Origin: Arthrobacter sp. | GTDB lineage: Bacteria; Actinomycetota; Actinomycetes; Actinomycetales; Micrococcaceae | Length of the DNA stretch: 35,450 bases | Assembly (NCBI RefSeq): GCF_030540645.1 | Contig: NZ_JAUNVV010000022.1 | Coordinates: 5,551 to 41,000 of the forward strand | Direction of reading: 5' to 3' | Translations under genes and position numbers: made by a program | Notes under the pieces: model-generated | The model's input: only the letters and a program-made list of their open reading frames with translations | The model's database searches: none | What the model was told of the DNA's origin: nothing | In this document: positions 1 to 7,938 of the stretch, in pieces | How the letters are laid out: each line of letters opens with the position of its first letter | Numbering within the stretch: position 1 is the first letter of the stretch

Positions 1-142
1 AATCGCCGAAGAAGCGCTGGACCACGGCTGGATGCTGATGTTCACGGACAGGCATCCCCTTGCCGGCGGCCCCAGTCACCATGCTGCATATTTGGAGAAC
101 GCGGACGGCTTCGAAGTGGAGCTTGTTGCCACCGTGGCATGA
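1..142 (+). CDS. VOC-family protein, C-terminal fragment
   Basis: The reading frame is open from position 2 and stops at TGA 140-142; the start lies outside the window. The 46 visible residues end in ENADGFEVELVATVA. This resembles the last beta strand of vicinal oxygen chelate (glyoxalase/bleomycin resistance) proteins, where the Glu of FEVELVA is a metal ligand in many members. The segment DRHPLAGGPSHHAAYLE also fits small actinobacterial VOC proteins. The substrate cannot be told from this fragment. The family call rests on the short C-terminal motif only. Confidence 0.6.
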   Translation, partial: IAEEALDHGWMLMFTDRHPLAGGPSHHAAYLENADGFEVELVATVA

Positions 143-170
143 GGCCGTGTGCAGTGGCCACGTGCGGGGC

Positions 171-935
171 TTAGTCCGTCAGGATGATGTTCAGTGCGTG
201 GGCCTTGCGCGCTGTGCCTGGGACGAGTTCCACAGTCCACTTCTCGGCCGCGGCCCGGCGCAGCTGCTCCGGGGTCTCAGGCGCCTTGCCACGACGGGTC
301 AGCAGATGCCTGGCCAGTTCTCCCCGGGTGTGCTTGGCGAAGTGGGAGACCACCTTGCGAACGCCGTCGCGCTCGGTGAAGACGTTGACGGCCACGGTGC
401 GTGCCGGATCGGGCACCCAGGCCGCGCCATAGGTGCTGGAGCGGCAATCCACCAACAGCTGGCCCTCCGTGTACGCGGCCAGTGCAGCGGCAAGCTTTGG
501 TTTCCAGAAACTGGCCAACTTGCCGAGCCCCGGCAAACCCACCGACATCGACAGCCGGTAAGCGGGAATTCTGTCGGCAAAGCCCACAGCGCCCCAGAGC
601 CCCGAGACAACCACGACGGCGGAATCGGCCTTGCGCTTTTGGGTCGCCGTCATGCCGTGGTAGCCCAGGGCATCAAAGAGAACGCCCGTGTAGATGCTGT
701 GGGCGGGGGCCGCCGGTTCGTCTGCCAGACGAGTGTTGCGGTGCACTTCCTGATGCAGCGACGCACCCACACCCAGCTGGGTCAGTGCGTCCTCTTGACT
801 GGACACGGCAGCAAGTGCGCGGGCCACATCCTGCCGGGCGCCGGTGAGTTCCGGGAAGCTCAATTCAGAAAGGTTGGCGGGGGTCCCGGTTTTGGCAGGG
901 GTTTTTCCTTCAGAGGGGGGCAGCAAGATCAGCAC
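171..935 (-). CDS. yaaA: Peroxide stress protein YaaA (UPF0246 / DUF328)
   Basis: A 254-residue protein starting at GTG 935 (MLILLPPSEGK). The N-terminal LLPPSEGK motif, the central IYTGVLFDALGY and VVVVSGLWG segments, and the C-terminal HFAKHTRGELARHL are characteristic of YaaA. The length matches the family (about 250 residues). In E. coli YaaA lowers intracellular free iron during hydrogen peroxide stress and binds DNA; that role is carried over by homology. There is no clear Shine-Dalgarno sequence before the GTG. The gene is transcribed away from gap, so positions 936-1107 form a shared divergent promoter region that contains a 12-bp palindrome. Confidence 0.9.
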   Translation of the reverse strand: MLILLPPSEGKTPAKTGTPANLSELSFPELTGARQDVARALAAVSSQEDALTQLGVGASLHQEVHRNTRLADEPAAPAHSIYTGVLFDALGYHGMTATQKRKADSAVVVVSGLWGAVGFADRIPAYRLSMSVGLPGLGKLASFWKPKLAAALAAYTEGQLLVDCRSSTYGAAWVPDPARTVAVNVFTERDGVRKVVSHFAKHTRGELARHLLTRRGKAPETPEQLRRAAAEKWTVELVPGTARKAHALNIILTD

Positions 936-998
936 CGTTTGAGCTTATCGGCATCGGGGCAGTGTAGACGCCACAGGGGCAACAAAACAGGCTTTGTA

Positions 999-1010
999 TA
1001 GACCGGTCTA
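999..1010. promoter_or_regulatory. 12-bp perfect palindrome TAGACCGGTCTA, candidate TetR-family operator
   Basis: The palindrome lies in the divergent spacer between yaaA (start 935, minus) and gap (start 1108, plus). AGACCNNTCT-type palindromes are common operators of TetR-family repressors such as NemR. Which regulator would bind here is unknown; two TetR genes occur elsewhere in the window but neither is adjacent. This is an inference from motif shape and position. Confidence 0.4.
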
Positions 1011-1107
1011 GTAACACAAGTCACGGAAGTAGCGAAGAGGGGTGGTTCACTGACAAACTGATGGTGGCTTGAACCAAGGGTGTTTTAGGCTAGAAGAGGT
1101 ATATGAC

Positions 1108-2604
1108 GTGACGACCGACCACGCTTCATCCAATGGCGATGCCGTCTTGGATTCATGGATCCAGCGCGAAACCATGGCGGAGGCAATGATCCCGCTCATC
1201 GGCCGCCTCTACCGTGAAAACAATGTGATTCTTTCTGTCCACGGACGCAGCCTGATCAATCAGTCAGCCGTTAGCTTGCTGAAGATCCACCGCTTCGCCC
1301 GCCACGTGGACGGGGTTCTCCTTCGCCCTGAAGAAACCCTACCCCTGTTGCAGGCGATGACCACACTGAACTTGGGTCCGGCCTCCATCAACCTGGCCAA
1401 GTTGAATCTGAAATACGCCCAAGAAGGCGCCGGACGCACCCGCGAGGAATTCCTGCGCACTGAACTGGCCGACGTCGTTGACAAGCAGGGCCAGGACGCG
1501 CCCAACGGCACCGACGTAATCCTGTATGGCTTCGGCAGGATCGGACGCCTGCTGGCCCGCATCCTCATCGAACACTCCGGCGGCGGCAAGGGCCTGCGCC
1601 TGCGTGCCATCGTGGTGCGCAAGGGCGGCGACTTCGATCTGACCAAGCGCGCCAGCCTGCTGCGCCGCGACTCCGTCCACGGTCCCTTCACCGGAACCAT
1701 CACCGTCGATGAAGAGCGCAACATCATCCAGGCCAACGGCACGGCCATTCAGGTGATCTACTCCGACAGCCCGTCGACGATCGACTACACCGCGTACGGC
1801 ATCCACGATGCCCTGGTGGTGGACAACACCGGCCGCTGGCGCGATGAGGAAGGCCTGTCACAGCACCTGAAGAGCAAGGGTGTTTCCCGGGTTCTGCTCA
1901 CGGCTCCCGGCAAGGGTGCCTTGAAGAACGTGGTCCATGGCATCAACCATGGAACCATCGAGGACACGGACAAGATCATCACTGCCGCCTCTTGCACCAC
2001 GAACGCCATCACGCCGGTGCTGAAGGTCCTGAACGACAAATACGGGATCGTGCACGGCCACGTCGAGACGGTTCACTCGTTCACAAACGATCAGAACCTG
2101 ACGGACAACTTCCACAAGGGCGACCGCCGCGGCCGCTCGGCGGCACTGAACATGGTGCTCACCGAGACGGGTGCAGCCAAGGCCGTGGCCAAGGCGCTGC
2201 CGGAGCTTGAAGGCAAGCTGACCGGTAACTCCATTCGCGTACCCACGCCCAACGTGTCCATGGCGATCCTGAACCTGACACTGGAGAAGGGCACCACGAA
2301 GGACGAAGTCAACACGTACCTTCGGGACATGTCCTTGAACTCCGAACTGCGCAAGCAGATCGACTTCATCGATTCCCCCGAAGTGGTGTCCACCGACTTT
2401 GTCGGCTCGCGCCGTGCAGGGATCGTCGACGGCCTTGCCACCATCAGCACCGACAAGAACCTCGTGCTCTACGTCTGGTACGACAACGAGTTCGGCTACA
2501 GCTGCCAGGTGGTCCGGGTCATGGAGGAAATGGCGGGCGTTCACCCGCCAGAGTTCCCGGCCCTGCCGGTGCGCGTCGAAGAACCCAGCCCCGCACTGGC
2601 ATAA
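1108..2604 (+). CDS. gap: Glyceraldehyde-3-phosphate dehydrogenase, long (GapB-type) form
   Basis: Catalyses the interconversion of glyceraldehyde-3-phosphate and 1,3-bisphosphoglycerate. I start it at GTG 1108, preceded by AGAAGAGG at 1092-1099; an upstream in-frame start at 1069 lacks such a site. That gives 498 residues against about 335 for ordinary GAPDH, because of an N-terminal extension of roughly 130 residues before the Rossmann motif GFGRIGR. The active-site Cys296 sits in SCTTN and the catalytic His323 in VHSFTND, with the standard 27-residue spacing; WYDNEFGYS near the C-terminus is typical. Corynebacterium glutamicum GapB (about 480 residues) has the same layout and works mainly in gluconeogenesis, so that direction is likely here. 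Cofactor preference is not readable with certainty. A strong terminator follows. Confidence 0.92.
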   Translation: MTTDHASSNGDAVLDSWIQRETMAEAMIPLIGRLYRENNVILSVHGRSLINQSAVSLLKIHRFARHVDGVLLRPEETLPLLQAMTTLNLGPASINLAKLNLKYAQEGAGRTREEFLRTELADVVDKQGQDAPNGTDVILYGFGRIGRLLARILIEHSGGGKGLRLRAIVVRKGGDFDLTKRASLLRRDSVHGPFTGTITVDEERNIIQANGTAIQVIYSDSPSTIDYTAYGIHDALVVDNTGRWRDEEGLSQHLKSKGVSRVLLTAPGKGALKNVVHGINHGTIEDTDKIITAASCTTNAITPVLKVLNDKYGIVHGHVETVHSFTNDQNLTDNFHKGDRRGRSAALNMVLTETGAAKAVAKALPELEGKLTGNSIRVPTPNVSMAILNLTLEKGTTKDEVNTYLRDMSLNSELRKQIDFIDSPEVVSTDFVGSRRAGIVDGLATISTDKNLVLYVWYDNEFGYSCQVVRVMEEMAGVHPPEFPALPVRVEEPSPALA

Positions 2605-2617
2605 GCCGCCAGCACCA

Positions 2618-2671
2618 AGGTGCCTTCCCGGCGTCGAGCATTCATGCCCGACGCCGGGAAGGCACCTTTTT
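2618..2671 (+). terminator. Rho-independent terminator of gap
   Basis: A perfect 19-bp stem, 2618-2636 with 2649-2667, and a 12-nt loop are followed by a T run at 2667-2671. It begins 14 bases after the gap stop codon and separates gap from rnpB. Confidence 0.93.
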
Positions 2672-2696
2672 GCGCCTGCCGCCTGTACACTTAGTT

Positions 2697-3084
2697 GCTG
2701 GATAGGGCAGCTGGGCAACCGCGCGTCGCGCAAGCGGCTCGAGGAACGTCCGGGCTCCACAGAACAGGGTGGTGGGTAACGCCCACTCGGGGTGACCCGC
2801 AGGAAAGTGCCACAGAGAATAGACCGCCGGCAGGCCGCAGGGCCGCGCAGGTAAGGGTGAAACGGTGGTGTAAGAGACCACCAGTTCCCCAGGTGACTGG
2901 GGGAGCTAGGTAAACCCCACCCGGAGCAAGGCCAGACAGGGCATGATTGAGGGCTGTTCGCCCGAGTGCCTGGGTAGGCTGCTAGAGGGCGTCGGCAACG
3001 GCGTTCGTAGATGGATGGTTGCCTCTCCGCCGCGGGCAACTGCGGCGGATGACAAAACCCGGCGTACAGGCTGCCCTATCCAAC
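2697..3084 (+). ncRNA. rnpB: RNase P RNA component, bacterial class A
   Basis: Catalytic RNA that removes the 5' leader from pre-tRNA. The 5' segment GGATAGGGCAG (2700-2710) pairs with CTGCCCTATCC (3071-3081) to form helix P1, which defines the ends. Conserved elements are in order: GAGGAACGTCCGGGCTCC near 2740-2757, the GGTAAGGGTGAAACGGTGG region, AGATGGATGGTTGCC near 3010-3024, and ACAAAACCCGGCGTACAGG before P1. The length of about 390 nt is normal for actinobacteria. The exact ends are uncertain by a few bases. A hairpin terminator follows directly. Confidence 0.96.
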
Positions 3085-3088
3085 ATCA

Positions 3089-3131
3089 CAGGCCGCCTCC
3101 CGCGCTAATTCGCGCAGGAGCGGCCTGTTTT
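3089..3131 (+). terminator. Terminator of rnpB
   Basis: The stem arms CAGGCCGCCTCC (3089-3100) and GGAGCGGCCTG (3117-3127) with inner CGCG/CGCG pairs are followed by TTTTA. It starts a few bases after the RNase P RNA. Confidence 0.85.
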
Positions 3132-3163
3132 ACACCCAAAATAGCTGTCTGGGCTTCGAGCGC

Positions 3164-3224
3164 CAATTGATACTGCAGCTGATGCCGGTGTTCGACTCTG
3201 TCACCCGCATCAGCTGCGATATGA
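3164..3224. repeat. 61-nt near-palindromic repeat, left copy
   Basis: This copy matches the one at 9862-9922 at 54 of 61 positions, in the same orientation. Its arms GCAGCTGATGC (3175-3185) and GCATCAGCTGC (3206-3216) pair perfectly, with further pairing inward broken by one mismatch. It begins six bases beyond the amine oxidase stop codon, so it may end that transcript. The two copies enclose the whole amine-catabolism gene set. Confidence 0.9.
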
Positions 3225-3229
3225 ACTGA

Positions 3230-4576
3230 TCAGGCTCGAGGAGCGGATAGAACCCTAAGGTCTCGCAGCACTGTTCGGGCGGAGGTAATCCCGGTTTCGA
3301 TGGCACCGTCGACCACGACGCCGTTCCAGCCTTTCGCCCAATCGGCGCCAGCGAAATGAAGCCGAGTTCCGGTAGAGCTGAAATGATGCCATCCGTCGGT
3401 GAACTGTTCCGAGGCAATGGTGGACCACGTTTGTCCACTCCACTTGTCGGCCACCCAGTCATGCCCCGTGGTTTCGAGAACTTCAAGGTCCGGTCGCCAC
3501 CGTTGGACCAGGTCCTGCACCTGTGTGGCATCGTGCAAGTCGATCTGAGAGTGGTCCGGTCCGAACCCAACCAGGATTGTCGTGTCGTCGTCCAAGAAGT
3601 ACTCACTTTTCATCATTGCCAGCGGGTTGCCCGTGGGGGCGGTTGCAATAATGTTGTGGTGGCCCTTGACCTTTATCCAGATTTTGAAGCCGGTGGAGTT
3701 CGAACCTTGAGTGACAAGCCGCTGCTGATCAGCTGAAAGCCCGGGAAAAAAGTGCAAGTGTTTCAATGCGCCCCAGGGAGCCGTGACGATTGCCGCATCA
3801 CCTTCGTGAACAACTCCGTCGGCAGTTGTTAGTCTGACGCCGTCGCCACTGTGCTCGATCTCCTCCACGGCTGTGTTCAGGTGGATGGGGCAAGTCAGGT
3901 CTGCGGCAATAGCCGTGTAGATTCCGGTCATTCCCCCCTTGAGCTTGAACTTCAGCGTCTGCTCGTCGAGAAGGGAAAGGCGGTGATCGCTCAAGGCAGC
4001 CCAGTGCTTGGCCATGAGCGGGGAAGCGGAGGCGGTGTGGCCGTTGTAGCCAGCTGACCAGTATGCGTCGGCCAAGTCGATCTCTTCCTGGCTGAAGTCT
4101 CCATCGCGCAAGATATCAAGCACGCTGCCCTTGTCGGCCTCGCGGAATCGTTCGACCACCTCCGAAGGGCCCTTGTAGTCTTCCCCCAGGACGTACAGGG
4201 GCTCATGCGGGTAGGGGAAGAACTCCCGCGAATTCTCAAAGATTTTCGCCTGGGGACGGTGTAATATTTCCTCCATATCTGCTTCGGTGCCTTCCTGGAC
4301 CTCCCCTCCGGTGAGCCAGTAGGCGCGCTCGTATTCAGGGCTTGGGTAAATCTCCTGGCCGTATCGAACAATCTCGGTCCAGATGAACGGCTGCATCCAA
4401 TGCACCCAGGTAGCGCCAATTTCCAGTGTGTAGCCCATGCGCTCCTGAGTCCATGCGCGGCCTCCAATGCGGTCGCGTGCTTCGAAGATTTCCACCTCCA
4501 CTCCGGCAGCTTGCAGCTCACGTGCGGCGACCAAGCCGGCGAAGCCGGCTCCGACGATCAGTACCTTGGCAGACAT
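3230..4576 (-). CDS. FAD-dependent amine oxidase (flavin monoamine oxidase family)
   Basis: Oxidative deamination of a primary amine to an aldehyde, ammonia and hydrogen peroxide is the expected reaction. The 448-residue protein opens with the Rossmann FAD site VGAGFAGLVAARELQ and the EARDRIGGRAWT motif. It continues with the substrate-side segment GATWVHWMQP and ends with the FAD motif HFAGADWAKGWNG plus GAIETGITSA. No signal peptide is seen, so it should be cytosolic. I see no obvious Cys of the kind that covalently holds FAD in eukaryotic MAO. TAGGA lies just upstream of ATG 4576. It is the last gene of a same-strand set with an APC permease, an aldehyde dehydrogenase and two regulators, which supports amine catabolism. 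The substrate (aromatic amine, putrescine or other) is not determined. Confidence 0.88.
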   Translation of the reverse strand: MSAKVLIVGAGFAGLVAARELQAAGVEVEIFEARDRIGGRAWTQERMGYTLEIGATWVHWMQPFIWTEIVRYGQEIYPSPEYERAYWLTGGEVQEGTEADMEEILHRPQAKIFENSREFFPYPHEPLYVLGEDYKGPSEVVERFREADKGSVLDILRDGDFSQEEIDLADAYWSAGYNGHTASASPLMAKHWAALSDHRLSLLDEQTLKFKLKGGMTGIYTAIAADLTCPIHLNTAVEEIEHSGDGVRLTTADGVVHEGDAAIVTAPWGALKHLHFFPGLSADQQRLVTQGSNSTGFKIWIKVKGHHNIIATAPTGNPLAMMKSEYFLDDDTTILVGFGPDHSQIDLHDATQVQDLVQRWRPDLEVLETTGHDWVADKWSGQTWSTIASEQFTDGWHHFSSTGTRLHFAGADWAKGWNGVVVDGAIETGITSARTVLRDLRVLSAPRA

Positions 4577-4667
4577 GGGGTCCTACTTTCATGGGGTGGT
4601 TTTGAATTGACGAGGGGTGTGGCGATGCGGTCTTGCCCATTGGGCCCGGCGGGCCGGTGATCTGGTG

Positions 4668-6170
4668 TCAGTTGGAAGTGTCCGACCCACCGCCAAAGCC
4701 GATGCCACGGTAGATCTCCGGGTGGTGCTTCTTGAGTCGCAGGCCCCAGAGGAGTCCGGCAAGACCCGGCAGGATCACCAGTGCTGGCAGTATCCATGAC
4801 AGCGGGGAGAAGCCGTCCGAGCCGATCAGCACATTGAAGTTCAGTACGATCAGTACGAACACCGTACCGAGGGTCAGTGTGGCCAAGGAGGGGGCAATGA
4901 CCCGGGTCCAGAGGGAATATCCGGCCGCATGTTTGCGGAAGTAGCCGATGACTGCCATTGAGATCATCACGAGCAGCAGCACCAGGCCGAAGGCGCCGGT
5001 GTTAGTCAGCCACGTGAAGAACGTCAAGACCGGGTATAGCGGGCCGAGCTCTGATCCAGCTCCGGCGATCGCGAAAATGATGAGCATGACGAGGGCCAGT
5101 GCGGACTGGGCGAGGGAACCGGCTACCGGAGCATGGCGACGGTTGACGCGGGCCAGGGACCGCGGCAGCACGCCTTCACGTCCAAGCGAGAATACGTAGC
5201 GCGCCACGGCATTGTGGAATGCGATGAGGGCGGCCAGCAGGCTGGTCACGAAGAGCACCTGGGCGATGTCGGAGAAAATGACCGCACCGTGGGCTGTGAG
5301 GAAGTTGAATGCCAGATCCGGGCCGTGCAGCTGGGCCTCGGCGATAATGTTGCTTGGCCCGGTGCCGATCATCATGGCCCAGGAGGAGAACGCGTAGAAC
5401 ACCGCGATGATGCCGACGGCGATGTAGGTTGCCCGTGCGATTGAGCGCTTCGGGTCCTTGGCCTCTTCGCTGTAGATCGCGGCCGACTCGAAGCCCATGA
5501 ATGCCGCCATGCTGAACGCCAATGCTGCCCCCACGCTGGCAGTGAACAGATCCGTCGGTACCAGGCCCACGTTGCTGACGCCTTCCGGCTGGACGGCGAA
5601 GGAGATGACGTCGAAGACGATGACGGCCACGAATTCGCCGGCCACGAGCACACCAATTACCTTGGCCGAGAGATCGACCTTGTTCACGCCGAGCCAACCG
5701 ACGATCACGAAGCCAACGAGGGCGGCAACCCACCAGGGGATGTTGGTGCTGAGTTTGTCGTTGATGAACGACGCCAGTGCGAAACCGAAAAGTCCGTAGA
5801 TGCCGATCTGCATGGCGTTGTAGGAGACCAGTGCGATCCACGATGCGCCGACTCCGGTGGCTCGGCTTATGCCCTGGGCGATGTACGCGTAGAACGCCCC
5901 TGCATTGCGAATGTGAGAGCTCATGGCTGCATATCCAACGGTGAACAGTGCCACGCACACGCCCAGCGCGATGAAGGACAGCGGGACACCTAGGTTGGCG
6001 GTGACGGCGAAGTTGCTCGGCACCCCGCCTGCGACCACGGTCAGGGGTGCCGATGCGGCAATGATCATGAAGACCAGGGCCGGCACGCCCAGCGTGCGCT
6101 TGCTGAGCCCCTTGCCGGGCTCGTTGTGTGCCGTGGTGTCTGCGGCTTGAAGAGTCTGTTCGTGCGACAT
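4668..6170 (-). CDS. APC-family amino acid/amine permease
   Basis: A 500-residue polytopic membrane protein with about 12 hydrophobic segments. It follows an N-terminal cytosolic stretch ending KGLSKRTLGVPALVF, the usual entry into TM1 of the amino acid-polyamine-organocation superfamily. TM1 carries AASAPLTVVAGGVP and TM6 carries FMGFESAAIYSEEAKDPKRS, both typical of APC transporters of the YjeH/PuuP-like actinobacterial group. The start ATG 6170 has GGAGG five bases upstream. It lies between the amine oxidase (91-bp gap) and the aldehyde dehydrogenase, so its likely job is uptake of the amine or amino acid consumed by the cluster. Substrate specificity is inferred from context only. Confidence 0.9.
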   Translation of the reverse strand: MSHEQTLQAADTTAHNEPGKGLSKRTLGVPALVFMIIAASAPLTVVAGGVPSNFAVTANLGVPLSFIALGVCVALFTVGYAAMSSHIRNAGAFYAYIAQGISRATGVGASWIALVSYNAMQIGIYGLFGFALASFINDKLSTNIPWWVAALVGFVIVGWLGVNKVDLSAKVIGVLVAGEFVAVIVFDVISFAVQPEGVSNVGLVPTDLFTASVGAALAFSMAAFMGFESAAIYSEEAKDPKRSIARATYIAVGIIAVFYAFSSWAMMIGTGPSNIIAEAQLHGPDLAFNFLTAHGAVIFSDIAQVLFVTSLLAALIAFHNAVARYVFSLGREGVLPRSLARVNRRHAPVAGSLAQSALALVMLIIFAIAGAGSELGPLYPVLTFFTWLTNTGAFGLVLLLVMISMAVIGYFRKHAAGYSLWTRVIAPSLATLTLGTVFVLIVLNFNVLIGSDGFSPLSWILPALVILPGLAGLLWGLRLKKHHPEIYRGIGFGGGSDTSN

Positions 6171-6311
6171 TAAAACCTCCAGTGGGAGAATAAGCTATGC
6201 CTTGAGTGTGTCAACGATCACAGCTTCGGGCTTGTTATTCGCTGCACCGGCATTGACTACCAGCGCAGGAGTTCCCCTGTGGCTTCGCGCCGGGCCTGCC
6301 ATCACATGACA

Positions 6312-6347
6312 AGGGAGCCGTTGCTCGGCGTGCGGCAACGGCTCCCT
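6312..6347 (-). terminator. Hairpin downstream of the aldehyde dehydrogenase gene
   Basis: Arms GGGAGCCGTTGC (6313-6324) and GCAACGGCTCCC (6335-6346) pair perfectly, plus an outer A-T pair, with a 10-nt loop. It lies 18 bases beyond the aldehyde dehydrogenase stop. The T tract on the minus strand is weak (TTGTC), so it may attenuate rather than fully end transcription into the permease. The remaining spacer (6171-6311) shows no convincing gene. Confidence 0.6.
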
Positions 6348-6364
6348 AGTCATGGCTGGGCCTG

Positions 6365-7774
6365 CTAGCCGTTGATCACCTGGGGGACGCCGCAGGCCTT
6401 GAGGCCCTCGACGCCGAATTCGAGCCCGTATCCGGACTGCTTGGCTCCGCCGAACGGAACGCGGGGGTCGACGGCGCCATGCTTGTTGATCCACACGGTC
6501 CCGGCTTGGATGCGTGCTGCTACGCTTCGGGCGGCATCCAGGTCGGAGGACCAGACGGAGGCGCCCAATCCGACGTCGAGCCCGTTGGCCATGGCCACCG
6601 CCTCGTCGACTGTGCTGTAGCGGATGATGGGCAGGGCTGGGCCGAACTGCTCCTGCGCCACGAGCGGGTTGTCGTTGTCGATGTCCACCACGAGCGTGGT
6701 CGGGTAGAAGTAGCCGGGCTGCTCCGTGTCGGGATTTGCGCCCATCAGCACCCGCGCACCGGACTCCTTGGCTGCTTCCACCAGCCGGGACACAATGTCG
6801 TACTGTGCCTTGTTCTGCAGCGGACCCAGCACATTGGCCTCATCCAAGCCATGACCCATGGGCATGGCGGCGGCGACGGCGGCAAGTTCGTTGCAAACCT
6901 CGTCATAGATGTCCTCATGCACATAGAGGCGTTTCAGTGCCGCGCACGTCTGGCCAGTGTTGATGAACGCGCCCCAGAACAGGTCCTCGGCGATGGCCTT
7001 GGGGTCGGCGTCGGGAAGCACGATACCCGCGTCGTTGCCACCGAGCTCAAGGGTAAGCCGCTTGACGGTGCCAGCGGAGGACTTGATGATCGTCTTGCCC
7101 GTTGCCGTGGATCCGGTGAACATGATTTTTCCGATCTCGGGGTGCTCGGCCAGGCGGGCACCGACCTCCCGGCCACCGCAGACCACGGAGAGAACGCCTT
7201 CGGGAAGCTCCGAGTTCAGCACGTGAACGAGGGCCTGGACGCTCAGGGGCGTGTACTCGGAAGGCTTGAGAACCACTGCATTTCCCATGCGCAGGGCCGG
7301 GGCGAGCTGCCAGATCGAGATCATCATGGGCCAGTTCCACGGACCAATCGCACCGACGACGCCGATGGGCCGGTAATGCAATGTGGCGTGCGTAGCACCG
7401 TCGTCCACTACGGTTTCATCGGTCAACTCCGTGACGGCGGCAGTCCGCAGCCACGCAGCGCAGGCGCCGACCTCGAACCGTGCGTTGGGTCCGTTGAGCG
7501 GCTTGCCCTGCTCGCGGGAGAGTAGTTGGGCCAGTTCCTCGGCAGAGCGCTCGACGGCGTCGGCCGCCCTCAGAAGGGCGGCGCTCCGGCCTTCATGTCC
7601 CAGAGCCGCCCACGCCGGCTGTGCGGCCGTGGCTGCAGTGATGGCGCGCTCCAAGTCCGCAACGACGTGCACCGGCGCCTCGCCGACAGCTTCCCCTGTG
7701 GCGGGGTCGAAGATGGTCCGGGTTTCGCCTGTGGTCGGCGCAATCGTTGTTAGGAGGTCAGCGTACGTTTCCAT
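6365..7774 (-). CDS. NAD(P)-dependent aldehyde dehydrogenase
   Basis: Oxidises an aldehyde to the acid; here probably the aldehyde produced by the amine oxidase. The 469 residues form a complete class-3-fold ALDH: PWNWP with Asn147, LKPSE with Lys170, the FTGST nucleotide loop near 219-223, LELGGND with general base Glu243, and GQTC with nucleophile Cys277. The C-terminal PFGGAKQSGYG is also present. GGAG precedes ATG 7774 by five bases. The gene is the first enzyme gene after the AraC regulator, with a 164-bp spacer that could hold its promoter. The sequence group resembles actinobacterial NAD-dependent succinate-semialdehyde or aromatic aldehyde dehydrogenases. The exact aldehyde is not known. 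Confidence 0.92.
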   Translation of the reverse strand: METYADLLTTIAPTTGETRTIFDPATGEAVGEAPVHVVADLERAITAATAAQPAWAALGHEGRSAALLRAADAVERSAEELAQLLSREQGKPLNGPNARFEVGACAAWLRTAAVTELTDETVVDDGATHATLHYRPIGVVGAIGPWNWPMMISIWQLAPALRMGNAVVLKPSEYTPLSVQALVHVLNSELPEGVLSVVCGGREVGARLAEHPEIGKIMFTGSTATGKTIIKSSAGTVKRLTLELGGNDAGIVLPDADPKAIAEDLFWGAFINTGQTCAALKRLYVHEDIYDEVCNELAAVAAAMPMGHGLDEANVLGPLQNKAQYDIVSRLVEAAKESGARVLMGANPDTEQPGYFYPTTLVVDIDNDNPLVAQEQFGPALPIIRYSTVDEAVAMANGLDVGLGASVWSSDLDAARSVAARIQAGTVWINKHGAVDPRVPFGGAKQSGYGLEFGVEGLKACGVPQVING

Positions 7775-7830
7775 GAAAACTCCACTTCGAGTTGGTAGGT
7801 GCGGTGCGTGAGGGGCGATAATGTAATGCC

Positions 7831-7852
7831 TCGCTGCTTCCAGTCTCAGCGA
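7831..7852. promoter_or_regulatory. Candidate operator upstream of the aldehyde dehydrogenase
   Basis: An inverted repeat TCGCTG(N10)CAGCGA lies 57-78 bases before the aldehyde dehydrogenase start, within the spacer that separates it from the AraC-type regulator. Position suggests a binding site for that regulator. The arms are only six bases, so this could be chance. Confidence 0.25.
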
Positions 7853-7938
7853 AGGCTGTCGCCTCGTCTTGTCATTGCGTGAAGGGCTGTTGACCCCTAG
7901 CGAACATGTGCGTCCTTTCCGGCCCCGCCGTGTTGGGC

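Noticed and set aside
60..1001. Long open frame on the plus strand opposite yaaA (313 codons)
   Set aside because: It is antisense to a clear YaaA protein and its translation is rich in Gly, His, Arg and Gln with no recognisable family; a GC-driven shadow frame.
1858..3039. Long minus-strand open frame covering the end of gap and the RNase P RNA
   Set aside because: It crosses a strong terminator and a structural RNA gene and has no protein family features.
6195..6302. 35-codon minus-strand frame just upstream of the permease
   Set aside because: It has a plausible composition at its end but third-position GC is only about half, with no ribosome binding site, and it lies beyond a hairpin; not enough to call a gene.
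6479..7525. 348-codon plus-strand frame opposite the aldehyde dehydrogenase
   Set aside because: The aldehyde dehydrogenase on the other strand has every catalytic motif; this frame has none.
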